From the NCBI RefSeq assembly GCF_004297875.1, contig NZ_SCSK01000067.1:1-64000 (forward strand): DNA of 64,000 bases. Direction: 5' to 3'. This DNA is from Pandoraea sp. Its GTDB lineage: Bacteria; Pseudomonadota; Gammaproteobacteria; Burkholderiales; Burkholderiaceae. Positions 18,694 to 26,542 of the stretch are shown here, one piece after another. Positions within the stretch are counted from its first letter, which is position 1; the number at the start of each line of letters is the position of its first letter. A program made the translations under genes and the position numbers. The notes beneath the pieces were generated by a model. It had not been told where the DNA came from. It searched no databases and saw only the letters and a program-made list of their open reading frames with translations.

Positions 18694-19848
18694 TCAGTGT
18701 TGGCGCCGTGCCGCGGCGCCGGGCGCCGGCGAGGAGGCTACCGGCGGCGCAACGCCGGCGCTGGCGCTTGGTCTCGTATAGGGTGTGCGCAGGCTCAGAA
18801 ACGGCGCTTCGATCAACCGGTAGCTGAAGTACGACAGCAACAGCGCTGGCGGCCACACCAGCAACAGGCCGTTCAGGATCGCGTTGGCGCCGGGATCGCT
18901 CACCAGATGGACCCATCCGCCATACTTGTTGATGATCAGGACGACATAGATATGCAGCAGGTAGAGCGAGTAGCTGCACTGGCCCAGCGCGGCCAGTGCG
19001 CGGCCTGCCGCCGCCGGCAATTGCGAGCGGCTTTGGAAGTAGGCCAGCAGCAGGCCAGCCCACAGCAGCGCCTCGAGCGCGCTCACCGGCATGCAGCGCG
19101 GATCGTTTTTCCACAGCGAGCCGGTGACGGAGATCAGGTGAAAACAGCACAGCGCGACAACTGCGCCCAGGCCGAGGGCATAGGGTGAGCGCAGCAGGCG
19201 GGGCGACTTCAAATGGACCAGGCCGGCGATCATGCCGATCAGGAATTGATCGAATCTTCCCAGCATGGTGAAGTAGACGTAGTTGGCATCACCCGGTGCG
19301 AATGAAGCGCCGAACAAGGTCGCGATCACCGTGCGCCAACCGATCCAGAACACCGCCAGGCCGATCAGATACCCTGCGCCTTGGCGGTGTGCAAAGCGGA
19401 TCAGAAACGGGAACATGATATAAAACTGGCATTCGACCGCCACCGTCCACAGCGCATTGCTGAACTGGAACAGCGGTGACTTGCCGAGATTCGAGAACAG
19501 CAGGAACGACAGCGCGCCGGTGACGGTGGCGTCCCGCTGATGCACCGCCATCGCTCCGATAAACAGCACCGTCAGCAGCGGAAAAATGCGCAGCGCCCGA
19601 TTGGCCAGAAAGCGCGGGTAGATGATCGCCTTGTTGCCGCCGTCGGTCAGCAGCGTGAACAGGAACCCGCTCAATACCAGAAACAGCGTCACGCCGGTGT
19701 TGCCAAGCAGTACGAATTGTTCGAGCCAGTTCGAGGTCGCTTGCGGCCCGCCGGCCGCCGCCCAGGTGTGATACAGCAGCACCAGCGTTGCGGCGAAAAG
19801 ACGCAAATGATCCAGTTTTTCGTAGTAGGTTTTCGAGCTGCTTCGCAT
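18694..19848 (-). CDS. acyltransferase 3 family membrane protein (OafA-like)
   Basis: A 384-residue multi-pass protein with about ten hydrophobic segments. The family N-terminus 'KLDHLRLFAATLVLLYHTW' carries the His of the active site (near residue 29). Later 'LSGFLFTLL' and 'LWTVAVECQFYIMFPFL' are typical of acyltransferase 3. Such proteins acetylate or succinylate surface glycans or antibiotics at the membrane. Target unknown; with rfbD elsewhere in the window, O-antigen is one possibility. ATG 19848 was chosen because it leaves a normal short N-terminus. Upstream ATGs at 19872 and 19998 are open. Confidence 0.85.
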   Translation of the reverse strand: MRSSSKTYYEKLDHLRLFAATLVLLYHTWAAAGGPQATSNWLEQFVLLGNTGVTLFLVLSGFLFTLLTDGGNKAIIYPRFLANRALRIFPLLTVLFIGAMAVHQRDATVTGALSFLLFSNLGKSPLFQFSNALWTVAVECQFYIMFPFLIRFAHRQGAGYLIGLAVFWIGWRTVIATLFGASFAPGDANYVYFTMLGRFDQFLIGMIAGLVHLKSPRLLRSPYALGLGAVVALCCFHLISVTGSLWKNDPRCMPVSALEALLWAGLLLAYFQSRSQLPAAAGRALAALGQCSYSLYLLHIYVVLIINKYGGWVHLVSDPGANAILNGLLLVWPPALLLSYFSYRLIEAPFLSLRTPYTRPSASAGVAPPVASSPAPGAAARRQH

Positions 19849-20069
19849 GCAAGGGAAAACGCACCGCGCTGCCATGAGCAGCGGTAAGCGGGCGTCGTGT
19901 TGCGAGAGTAGCCTTAGGCTATCACCCAAGTGCCGAGCGGCGCAGCGCGGATACTTTTTGAAACATTTGATGGCGCAACGCAACACAATGCGCAGCATCG
20001 GATTGCGTGATCCGAGTGAATGCCTAGGCCAGACCGACCCGGCGCATGAGGCCGCTCGCTATTACAAAG

Positions 20070-20996
20070 TTATCCTAACCAAGACGCTATAGACTCATTT
20101 TCGCCTTTTACGAAGCATTCTTGCAGAAACTCGACGCACACCCTGACCTTGGCCGAGGTGCTTAGCCGCGACGGATAGACGGCCCAGATATTGGCTTCCT
20201 GCCGATAATCGGGCAGCACCGGCACCAATTCACCGCGCTGCAGGTGCGGCCCCACGTCCCAAATGGAGCGCAGCACCACGCCATGCCCGGCGATCGCCCA
20301 TTGCACGGCAATTTCGCCGTGATTGGTCGACAACGGCCCGGTTACCTTGACGGCTTTTTCCTCGCTGGCCGTGCGCAGTTTCCACACGCCGAAAGGGTGG
20401 TCGCGCTCCTTGATCACCAGGCAATCGTGCTGCGACAGGTCGGCGAGCGAGCGGGGCGCGCCACGCCGCGCGAGGTAAGCCGGGGCTGCGCACAGGATGC
20501 GGTGGTTCGCCGCCAACGGCCTGGCGATCAAATGCGGCGCGATTTCGTCGCCGACCCGGATGTCGAGATCGATCCCTTCGCTGGCCACATCGACCAGGCG
20601 ATCGAACACTTCGAAACGCACGCTCAGGCCAGGATAGCGGCCGACCAGCGTAGAGATCATCGGCGCGACGACGTTTCTGCCGAAGCCGAAGCTGCTGCTC
20701 ACGCGCAGCGTCCCGCGCGGTGCGGCGCGCGGCATCGAGACCTCCTGCAGCAATTGATCGATATCGTCCAGAATGCGCTGCGCCCAGTGATAGACGCGCT
20801 CGCCTTGATCGGTGATGACTACGCTGCGCGTGGTGCGCTGGAATAACTTGAGCATCAAATCGCTTTCCAGCACGCGAATGCGCTTGCTGATATAGGCAGG
20901 CGAGGTGCCCAGTTCGTCGGCCGCGCCGGAGAAGCTGGCCTTACGCACGACCGCGATGAAAACGCGCAGGTCGTCGGGGGTGGGCATTTTGTTCAC
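20070..20996 (-). CDS. LysR-type regulator divergent from tartrate/D-malate dehydrogenase
   Basis: A 308-residue LysR-type regulator. It has an N-terminal winged helix ('DLRVFIAVVRKASFSGAADELGTSPAYISKRIRVLE', residues 8-43 approximately) and a substrate-binding domain (about 90-295). Its layout matches the DmlR/TtuA group, whose genes sit next to D-malate or tartrate dehydrogenase. The start is GTG 20996 or ATG 20987. Inverted repeats in the shared upstream region (20992-21057) are likely operators. It probably activates the divergent dehydrogenase in response to its substrate and represses itself. Confidence 0.9.
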   Translation of the reverse strand: MNKMPTPDDLRVFIAVVRKASFSGAADELGTSPAYISKRIRVLESDLMLKLFQRTTRSVVITDQGERVYHWAQRILDDIDQLLQEVSMPRAAPRGTLRVSSSFGFGRNVVAPMISTLVGRYPGLSVRFEVFDRLVDVASEGIDLDIRVGDEIAPHLIARPLAANHRILCAAPAYLARRGAPRSLADLSQHDCLVIKERDHPFGVWKLRTASEEKAVKVTGPLSTNHGEIAVQWAIAGHGVVLRSIWDVGPHLQRGELVPVLPDYRQEANIWAVYPSRLSTSAKVRVCVEFLQECFVKGENESIASWLG

Positions 20997-21057
20997 GATT
21001 CGTGAAAAATGAGTTAACCGAAAGGCGAATTATATTTTGAAATTGAATCAATATAAT
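20992..21057 (+). promoter_or_regulatory. LysR/dehydrogenase intergenic operator region
   Basis: Two dyads lie between the divergent genes. TTCACG-ATT-CGTGAA (20992-21006) overlaps the LysR start. ATTATATT (21029-21036) and AATATAAT (21050-21057) form a perfect 8 bp inverted repeat with a 13 nt spacer. Both contain the T-N11-A type symmetry expected of LysR sites. Assignment to this LysR is inference from position. Confidence 0.5.
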
Positions 21058-21162
21058 GAGCATGCGGCGTACCCTAGGACGAAGCATTGTCGCGGCGCAG
21101 CCGCGAGGGGCGCGCGACTGAAGCGATCGATTTCCAACCCAGGCCCACAGGTGGACCCACAC

Positions 21163-22248
21163 ATGACAAAACCATTCAGAATTGCCGTGCTTCCGGGCGA
21201 TGGCATCGGCAAGGAAGTGATGCCCGAGGGGCTGCGCGTGCTGCGCGCCGCGGCCGAGCGCTTTGGCATCGCTCTCGAGCTGACTCATTTCGATTGGGCC
21301 AGCTGCGACTATTACGCCGCCACCGGAAAAATGATGCCCGATGACTGGAAGGCGCTGCTGCAGCCGATGGATGCGATTTATTTCGGCGCAGTCGGCTGGC
21401 CCGATATCGTACCGGATCACATTTCGCTGTGGGGATCGCTGCTGAAGTTTCGCCGCGAATTCGACCAGTACATCAATCTGCGGCCCGCGCAAACCTTTGC
21501 CGGCGTAAAGTCGCCGCTGGCGGCCGATGCGGGCGAGATCGACATGATGATTGTGCGCGAGAACACCGAGGGCGAATATTCGTCGATCGGCGGCGTCATG
21601 TTCGAGGGCACCGAGAACGAAATCGTGATGCAGCAGTCGGTGTTTTCGCGGCGCGGCACCGAGCGGGTCATGAAGTTTGCCTTCGAGCTGGCGCGAAGTC
21701 GCCCGCGCAAGAATCTGACCGTCGCGACCAAAAGCAACGGTATTTCGATCTCGATGCCGTGGTGGGATGCGCGCGCGGCCGAGATGGCCAGTCGCTATCC
21801 GGACGTGGCCTGGAACAAGCAGCATATCGACATTTTGTGCGCCCGCTTCGTGCTGCAGCCGCAGCGCTTCGACGTGGTGGTGGCGTCCAACTTGTTCGGC
21901 GACATTTTGTCCGACCTTGGGCCGGCCTGTACCGGCACGATTGGCCTGGCTCCCTCGGCCAACCTGAATCCCGAGCGGGCGTTTCCGTCGCTGTTCGAGC
22001 CGGTGCACGGTTCGGCCCCCGATATTTACGGCAAGAACATTGCCAATCCGGTCGCCATGATCTGGTCGGGCGCGATGATGCTCGATTTCCTCACCCGCAG
22101 TACCGGCGCCGGGCGCACGGCGCACGATGCGATCGTTGCGGCCATCAAGGACGTATTGGTCGCCGGCCCCCACACCGCAGACCTCGGCGGGCAGGCGTCC
22201 ACGACCGAAATGGGCCAGGCGATTGCGGCGCGAGTCGCTGGCGCCTGA
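21163..22248 (+). CDS. tartrate dehydrogenase / D-malate dehydrogenase
   Basis: A 361-residue NAD-dependent beta-decarboxylating dehydrogenase of the isocitrate/isopropylmalate dehydrogenase superfamily. It shows 'AVLPGDGIGKEVMPEG' (7-22), 'DMMIVRENTEGEYSSIGG', 'NLFGDILSDL' with metal-binding Asp residues and 'LFEPVHGSAPDI'. The WPD and 'YINLRPAQTF' stretches favour the TDH/DmlA subgroup over LeuB. The reaction converts D-malate or tartrate to an oxo-acid with loss of carbon dioxide. ATG 21163 starts the protein. The divergent LysR is the likely regulator. Confidence 0.93.
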   Translation: MTKPFRIAVLPGDGIGKEVMPEGLRVLRAAAERFGIALELTHFDWASCDYYAATGKMMPDDWKALLQPMDAIYFGAVGWPDIVPDHISLWGSLLKFRREFDQYINLRPAQTFAGVKSPLAADAGEIDMMIVRENTEGEYSSIGGVMFEGTENEIVMQQSVFSRRGTERVMKFAFELARSRPRKNLTVATKSNGISISMPWWDARAAEMASRYPDVAWNKQHIDILCARFVLQPQRFDVVVASNLFGDILSDLGPACTGTIGLAPSANLNPERAFPSLFEPVHGSAPDIYGKNIANPVAMIWSGAMMLDFLTRSTGAGRTAHDAIVAAIKDVLVAGPHTADLGGQASTTEMGQAIAARVAGA

Positions 22249-22269
22249 GCATCGCTCGCTGCCGCGGAC

Positions 22270-22303
22270 GCCGGGCACCGGGACGCAGCGCCCCGGTGCC
22301 GGC
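22270..22303 (+). terminator. GC-rich hairpin after the dehydrogenase gene
   Basis: GCCGGGCACCGGG (22270-22282) pairs with CCCGGTGCCGGC (22292-22303) with one bulged G. There is no T-run, so it may be a weak terminator or a 3'-end stabiliser. Confidence 0.45.
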
Positions 22304-22397
22304 GTGACACGGCCCGGCGCGCCGGCCGGTCGACAAAACCGTACCGCGCGCGCAGAATGCAACCCGAAGCCAGTTGATCCCACTCATTGACGCCGCC

Positions 22398-23366
22398 ATG
22401 AACGCCGCCGAATTCAACGCTTACCCGATCGAGATCGAATTTCCCGATATTCGCCCCTACGCTGCCGGTACCGGCAGCGTTGCCTATGTGCACACCTTCG
22501 ACAGCGGCCAGCCCGGACCGCACGTGATGGTCAACGCGCTCACCCATGGCAACGAGGTGTGTGGCGCGATCGTCGTCAAGGAATTGCTGGACATGGGGCT
22601 GCGGCCGCAGCGCGGCAAGCTCACCCTGTCGTTCGCCAATGTCGACGCGTACGGCCGGTTCGATCCGGCCAGACCCGATGCGTCGCGCTTTGTCGATCAG
22701 GATTTCAATCGCGTCTGGACGCCCCAGGTACTCGACGATGCCGGCAAGGACTCATCGGAGTTGCGGCGGGCCAGGGCGCTGCGCCCGGTGGTCGATACCG
22801 TCGACCTGCTGCTCGATTTGCATTCGATGCACGAGAAGAGCTTGCCGTTGATCGTCTCGGGCCCGCTCGACAAGGGGATCGCGCTGGCACGCGAGCTGCG
22901 GATTCCGCCTCACGTAGTGGCGGATGAGGGGCACCCGGAAGGGCGTCGCATGCGTGACTACGGCGGCTTCGGCGACGCCGCGAGTCCGAAAAACGCGCTG
23001 CTGGTCGAGTGCGGCCAGCACTGGGAGGCCAATAGCGTGACAACGGCCCGGCACACGACGGCGCGTTTTTTGCTGCTGGCCGGGGTGATCGACAGGCAGA
23101 GCTTGCCCGCCGCGTGGTGGGGCGAATTGCCGGCGCAAAGTCATGTGATTCGCGTGACCGAACCGGTGGTCGCCAAAAGCAATGATTTTCGTTTTGCCGG
23201 CGACTACACCGGCCTGGAGATGTTCCCGGAAGCGGGCACGGTGATCGGCTGGAACGACGGCGAGCCGGTGCTCACTCCGTACCCGAACTGCGTTCTGGTG
23301 ATGCCCTCGCTGCGCCAGCTGCGCCCCGGTGTAACGGTGGTGCGGCTGGGCCGGCAAGTCGGCTAG
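22398..23366 (+). CDS. AstE/AspA-family zinc deacylase
   Basis: A 322-residue M14-like carboxypeptidase-fold enzyme of the succinylglutamate desuccinylase/aspartoacylase family. Zn ligands His50 and Glu53 lie in 'THGNEVCG' and His142 in 'DLHSMHE'. 'DQDFNRVW' (100-107) matches the substrate-binding motif, and a Glu in 'LLVECGQHWE' is the likely catalytic base. The enzyme removes an acyl group from an N-acyl amino acid or similar amide. The rest of an ast operon is absent, so the substrate is open. I chose ATG 22398; a TTG at 22374 is also in frame. It ends 4 bp inside the convergent hydroxylase gene. Confidence 0.85.
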   Translation: MNAAEFNAYPIEIEFPDIRPYAAGTGSVAYVHTFDSGQPGPHVMVNALTHGNEVCGAIVVKELLDMGLRPQRGKLTLSFANVDAYGRFDPARPDASRFVDQDFNRVWTPQVLDDAGKDSSELRRARALRPVVDTVDLLLDLHSMHEKSLPLIVSGPLDKGIALARELRIPPHVVADEGHPEGRRMRDYGGFGDAASPKNALLVECGQHWEANSVTTARHTTARFLLLAGVIDRQSLPAAWWGELPAQSHVIRVTEPVVAKSNDFRFAGDYTGLEMFPEAGTVIGWNDGEPVLTPYPNCVLVMPSLRQLRPGVTVVRLGRQVG

Positions 23367-24364
23367 GAAACGTCGCTGGTATAGCGGCGCCGGCCGGCCA
23401 GGCGCTCGCCGATGCGTGCAAACGCATACCATTGCTGTGCCAGCAGACCCTGGCCGTATTCGCGGGCAGTACCCTGCGGCACCGGCAACTGATCTCGAAT
23501 GCCGGTCGCCTCGACGGTCTTGTCCCATGAGGCGGTGCCCAGCAGCATGTCCCACCACGGGAACAGCACGCCGAAGTTGCAGCCGTAACGCGTTCCTTCG
23601 TGACCGTAGCCGATCGCATGATGCCGGCGATGAAACGCCGGGCTGACGATGATGCGCTCGAGCAGCCAGTGGTACGGCAGACGGGCGTTGACGTGCTGGA
23701 TGCTTTGCAGCAGGTTGCCCACGGCGATCAGCACGACGTATTGGCTCGGCTCGACGCCGATGAACAGCGAGATCACCGCGAAATAGGCGGCCAGCAGGAC
23801 GCTGTCGAGAAAGTGATTGCGATCGTCGGCCCACAGCGAGACTTGCTGCTGACTGTGATGCACCGCGTGCAATTCCCACCAGACCCCGAAACGGTGCTGC
23901 CAGCGGTGATACCAGTAGCCGGCAAAGTCGAGCACCACGAGATAGACGGCAAAGGAGAGCAGTGGCTTGTCGGTCACGCCCAGGCGGTTGCTGAGGTCGA
24001 TGTTGGGCACATGATAGATGACCATCAGGCTCTGCCAGTGGCTGAACAGCGGTTGCAGCACGAGAAACACGGCCAGGTTGATGAGGCCGAGCTTGGCGAT
24101 CCAGGTGTAGAGCACGTCGGTGCGCAGCGCCTTGCGGTCGTGCCAGACTTCCAGCGGACGCATCGCCTCGAGCGGTCGCAGCAAGGCGTAGGTCGCGGCG
24201 ATCTCCAGCACGCCGACGATGACCCAGTACAGTGAATCGTAGAGGTCGTCGGCATATCCCATCAAGCCGAAACGAAAGAACAGTGGCTCGATGACGCCGA
24301 CGAACAGTTGCGTTTGCAGGGCGCCGACGAGATTGTCGAGTTGCGTGATGATGGCGTGAATCAT
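23363..24364 (-). CDS. sterol desaturase / fatty acid hydroxylase family membrane protein
   Basis: A 333-residue integral membrane protein with four or more hydrophobic helices. It carries the three di-iron histidine clusters of the family: 'HRWQH' (about 140-145), 'HAVHH' (about 153-157) and 'HRRHH' (about 240-244). These enzymes hydroxylate or desaturate lipid substrates using oxygen. Bacterial members often act on unknown lipids. ATG 24364 was preferred over the in-frame ATG at 24394, which lies in sequence with no family character. Its stop overlaps that of the convergent deacylase gene. Confidence 0.9.
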   Translation of the reverse strand: MIHAIITQLDNLVGALQTQLFVGVIEPLFFRFGLMGYADDLYDSLYWVIVGVLEIAATYALLRPLEAMRPLEVWHDRKALRTDVLYTWIAKLGLINLAVFLVLQPLFSHWQSLMVIYHVPNIDLSNRLGVTDKPLLSFAVYLVVLDFAGYWYHRWQHRFGVWWELHAVHHSQQQVSLWADDRNHFLDSVLLAAYFAVISLFIGVEPSQYVVLIAVGNLLQSIQHVNARLPYHWLLERIIVSPAFHRRHHAIGYGHEGTRYGCNFGVLFPWWDMLLGTASWDKTVEATGIRDQLPVPQGTAREYGQGLLAQQWYAFARIGERLAGRRRYTSDVS

Positions 24365-24433
24365 AGGGTCTTCAGTACGGCTGGGCCAAGGCAACCGGCG
24401 CGCCGCCCATTGCCGGGCGGCGGCAAGCCGGGA

Positions 24434-25450
24434 TCAGTCGGGATTGGGGGCTGCCACGGGCGCGCGGTCGGCAAAAAAGATGCCGTGCGGCGAGCGCCCG
24501 ACCGGGATCGTCGCAATCAGTTTGCGCGTGCGCATGTCGATGATACCCACATGCCGCGCGAAACGGAAAGTAACCCACAGGTAACGGTGATCCGCCGTCA
24601 GCTCCATATCGTCTGGCCCGGGCATCAGGCCGGTAATATCGCCCACGTTGGTCATCGTATGGTAGTCGATGATGCTGATCGTGCTGTCGACCCGATTGGA
24701 GACCGCCACGTGCTGGCCGTCGTCCAGCGAGCGGAAATTATGCGCTCCGCGCCCCGTATGGATGCGCTTGACGACTTGCCGCTTGTGCCAGTCGACCACC
24801 GCGACGTCGTCCTCGCCCGTCATGCCGACCAGCAGGTACTGGTCGCCCGGCACCATCCACAGGCCGGCCGGCGTTTTGCCGACGGGCATGGTCCACAGCA
24901 CTTTCTGGGTCGGCAGGTCGATCGCGGCGAGCTGGTCGGAGTCCTGCAGCGTCACGAACACCGTGCGGTTGTCCATCGAAAACGTCATGTGGCTGGGCGT
25001 CTTGCCCAGCGGAATCCGCTTGGCCAGCGTCATGCCCTGGGTTTTCTCGTCGTAGTGGTAGATATCGATGCGGTTGAGCCGCAAACCATTGGTGACGAAC
25101 CATTTGTGATCGGGAGAAAACCCCAGCTGGTAAGGATCCTCGATGTCCTGCACCCAGCGCTGCACCTTGCCGGTTTGCGGGTCGAGGAACATCAGGTCGT
25201 TCGACACCGAGTTCGCCACGATCAGCGACTTCTTGTCCGGCGTGAGCATCAGGTGATGCGGCTCCTTGCCGGTCGGCATGACGGCGACGACCTTGTGCGT
25301 GGCCTGGTTAATCAGGGTCAGGGTAGCCTGGCCGGAATCGAGAACGATGACATTCTGCGCGCGCGCCGAGGCGGCAAAACCGAGCCCGCAGGAGAGGGCG
25401 GCGACCGCCACGATGGATTTCGTGAAGCGCGTCGCAAAGGAAGCAAACAT
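24434..25450 (-). CDS. exported YncE-like beta-propeller protein
   Basis: A 338-residue protein with a signal peptide (about 1-32, ending 'SARAQ') and repeated 40-residue units of the YVTN type, such as 'GQATLTLINQATHKVVAVMPTGKEPHHLML' and 'DSTISIIDYHTMTNVGDI'. It should form a seven-bladed propeller in the periplasm. YncE in E. coli binds DNA, but the function of most homologues is unknown. ATG 25450 is fixed by the signal peptide. It is on the same strand as the dehalogenase gene, separated by about 160 bp. Confidence 0.85.
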   Translation of the reverse strand: MFASFATRFTKSIVAVAALSCGLGFAASARAQNVIVLDSGQATLTLINQATHKVVAVMPTGKEPHHLMLTPDKKSLIVANSVSNDLMFLDPQTGKVQRWVQDIEDPYQLGFSPDHKWFVTNGLRLNRIDIYHYDEKTQGMTLAKRIPLGKTPSHMTFSMDNRTVFVTLQDSDQLAAIDLPTQKVLWTMPVGKTPAGLWMVPGDQYLLVGMTGEDDVAVVDWHKRQVVKRIHTGRGAHNFRSLDDGQHVAVSNRVDSTISIIDYHTMTNVGDITGLMPGPDDMELTADHRYLWVTFRFARHVGIIDMRTRKLIATIPVGRSPHGIFFADRAPVAAPNPD

Positions 25451-25609
25451 GTTTTTGGGGCCTGGAAACAAAGCGTATCGGATGGACTGGGCGGCGCGAG
25501 CCGATGCTCGCGGCGGCGCTATTTTCCTGCGTTCCTCGCGGGGGTGCAAGCAATCTATTGCGCATCGCACAACAGAGGTAAAAATGCCCTTGCCGACGGC
25601 AGTCAAGCG

Positions 25610-26491
25610 CTATTTGGCCGTTAGAAACGGCAACACTTTAGCCAGCAATTGCTCGGGGGCTTCTTCGGGGACGTAATGCCCGCACGGCAAGGCCTCGCCG
25701 ACCACATGGGGCGCCAGGCGGCGCCACTCGGCGAGCGGGTCGAAACACTGCTCGATGACGCCTTCGGCGCCCCACAATGCCATGAAGGGACAGCGGATCT
25801 GGCGCCCGGCGGCGCGATCGGCGCGATCGTGTTCCAGATCGATCGTCGCGCTGGCGCGGTAATCCTCGCACAGCCCATGGGCGGCAGCCGGGTCGCTCAG
25901 GCAGCGCAGGTATTCGGCATAGGCGGCTTGCGTGAAGGGCTTGAGGCCCGCGCTGCGGGTGCCCATGGTCTGCCTCAGGTACTGGTCGGGGTCGGCGCGG
26001 ATCAGCGTTTCCGGAAATGGCGCCGGGCGGATCAGGAAAAACCAGTGCCAGTAGGCGCGCGCGAAATCGAACGAGGTTTGCTCATACATCGCCAGGGTCG
26101 GCGCGATGTCGAGGGTCACCAGCTTCTCGACGGCCGCGGGGTGATCGAGCGCCATGCGCGCGGCAACGCGCGCGCCCCGGTCGTGAGCCAGCACCGAAAA
26201 AGTGTCGAATCCCAGCGTGCGCATCAACTCGACCTGATCCAGCGCCATGCGCCGCTTGGCGTAATTGCTGTGATCGGGCAGGCCGGCCGGCTTGCCGCTG
26301 TCGCCATAGCCGCGCAGATCGGCCGCCACCACGGTGAAATGTTGCGCCAGTACGGGTGCGACCTTGTGCCAGATCGCGTGGGTTTGCGGGTGGCCGTGCA
26401 ACAGCAGCAGCGCCGGCCCGCCGCCGCCGCGGATGGCATGGATATTGATGCCGTCGATCACGGCGGATACTTTTTCGAATGCGTCGAACAC
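25610..26491 (-). CDS. haloacetate (fluoroacetate) dehalogenase-like hydrolase
   Basis: A 293-residue alpha/beta hydrolase. Residues that define characterised fluoroacetate dehalogenases fall almost at the same numbers as in the Burkholderia FA1 enzyme: nucleophile Asp104 followed by Arg105 and Arg108 ('AHDRGARVAA'), Asp128, fluoride-site His149-Trp150 ('YWHW'), Tyr211 and His272. The oxyanion region 'LLHGHPQTHAIW' is also typical. The predicted reaction is hydrolytic release of halide from haloacetate to give glycolate. The gene lies 51 bp downstream of the aconitase-like gene on the same strand. Activity on fluoroacetate rather than chloroacetate is inference. Confidence 0.85.
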   Translation of the reverse strand: MFDAFEKVSAVIDGINIHAIRGGGGPALLLLHGHPQTHAIWHKVAPVLAQHFTVVAADLRGYGDSGKPAGLPDHSNYAKRRMALDQVELMRTLGFDTFSVLAHDRGARVAARMALDHPAAVEKLVTLDIAPTLAMYEQTSFDFARAYWHWFFLIRPAPFPETLIRADPDQYLRQTMGTRSAGLKPFTQAAYAEYLRCLSDPAAAHGLCEDYRASATIDLEHDRADRAAGRQIRCPFMALWGAEGVIEQCFDPLAEWRRLAPHVVGEALPCGHYVPEEAPEQLLAKVLPFLTAK

Positions 26492-26542
26492 GATGGCCTC
26501 CCGGGCGTTTGCGTCAGTTTAGCCGGGCTTGGGCCAACTCGC

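Noticed and set aside
22398..23366. Assignment of the zinc deacylase as AstE of arginine degradation
   Set aside because: None of the other ast genes are nearby and the family also includes aspartoacylases and ectoine-related deacylases, so only the family name is given.
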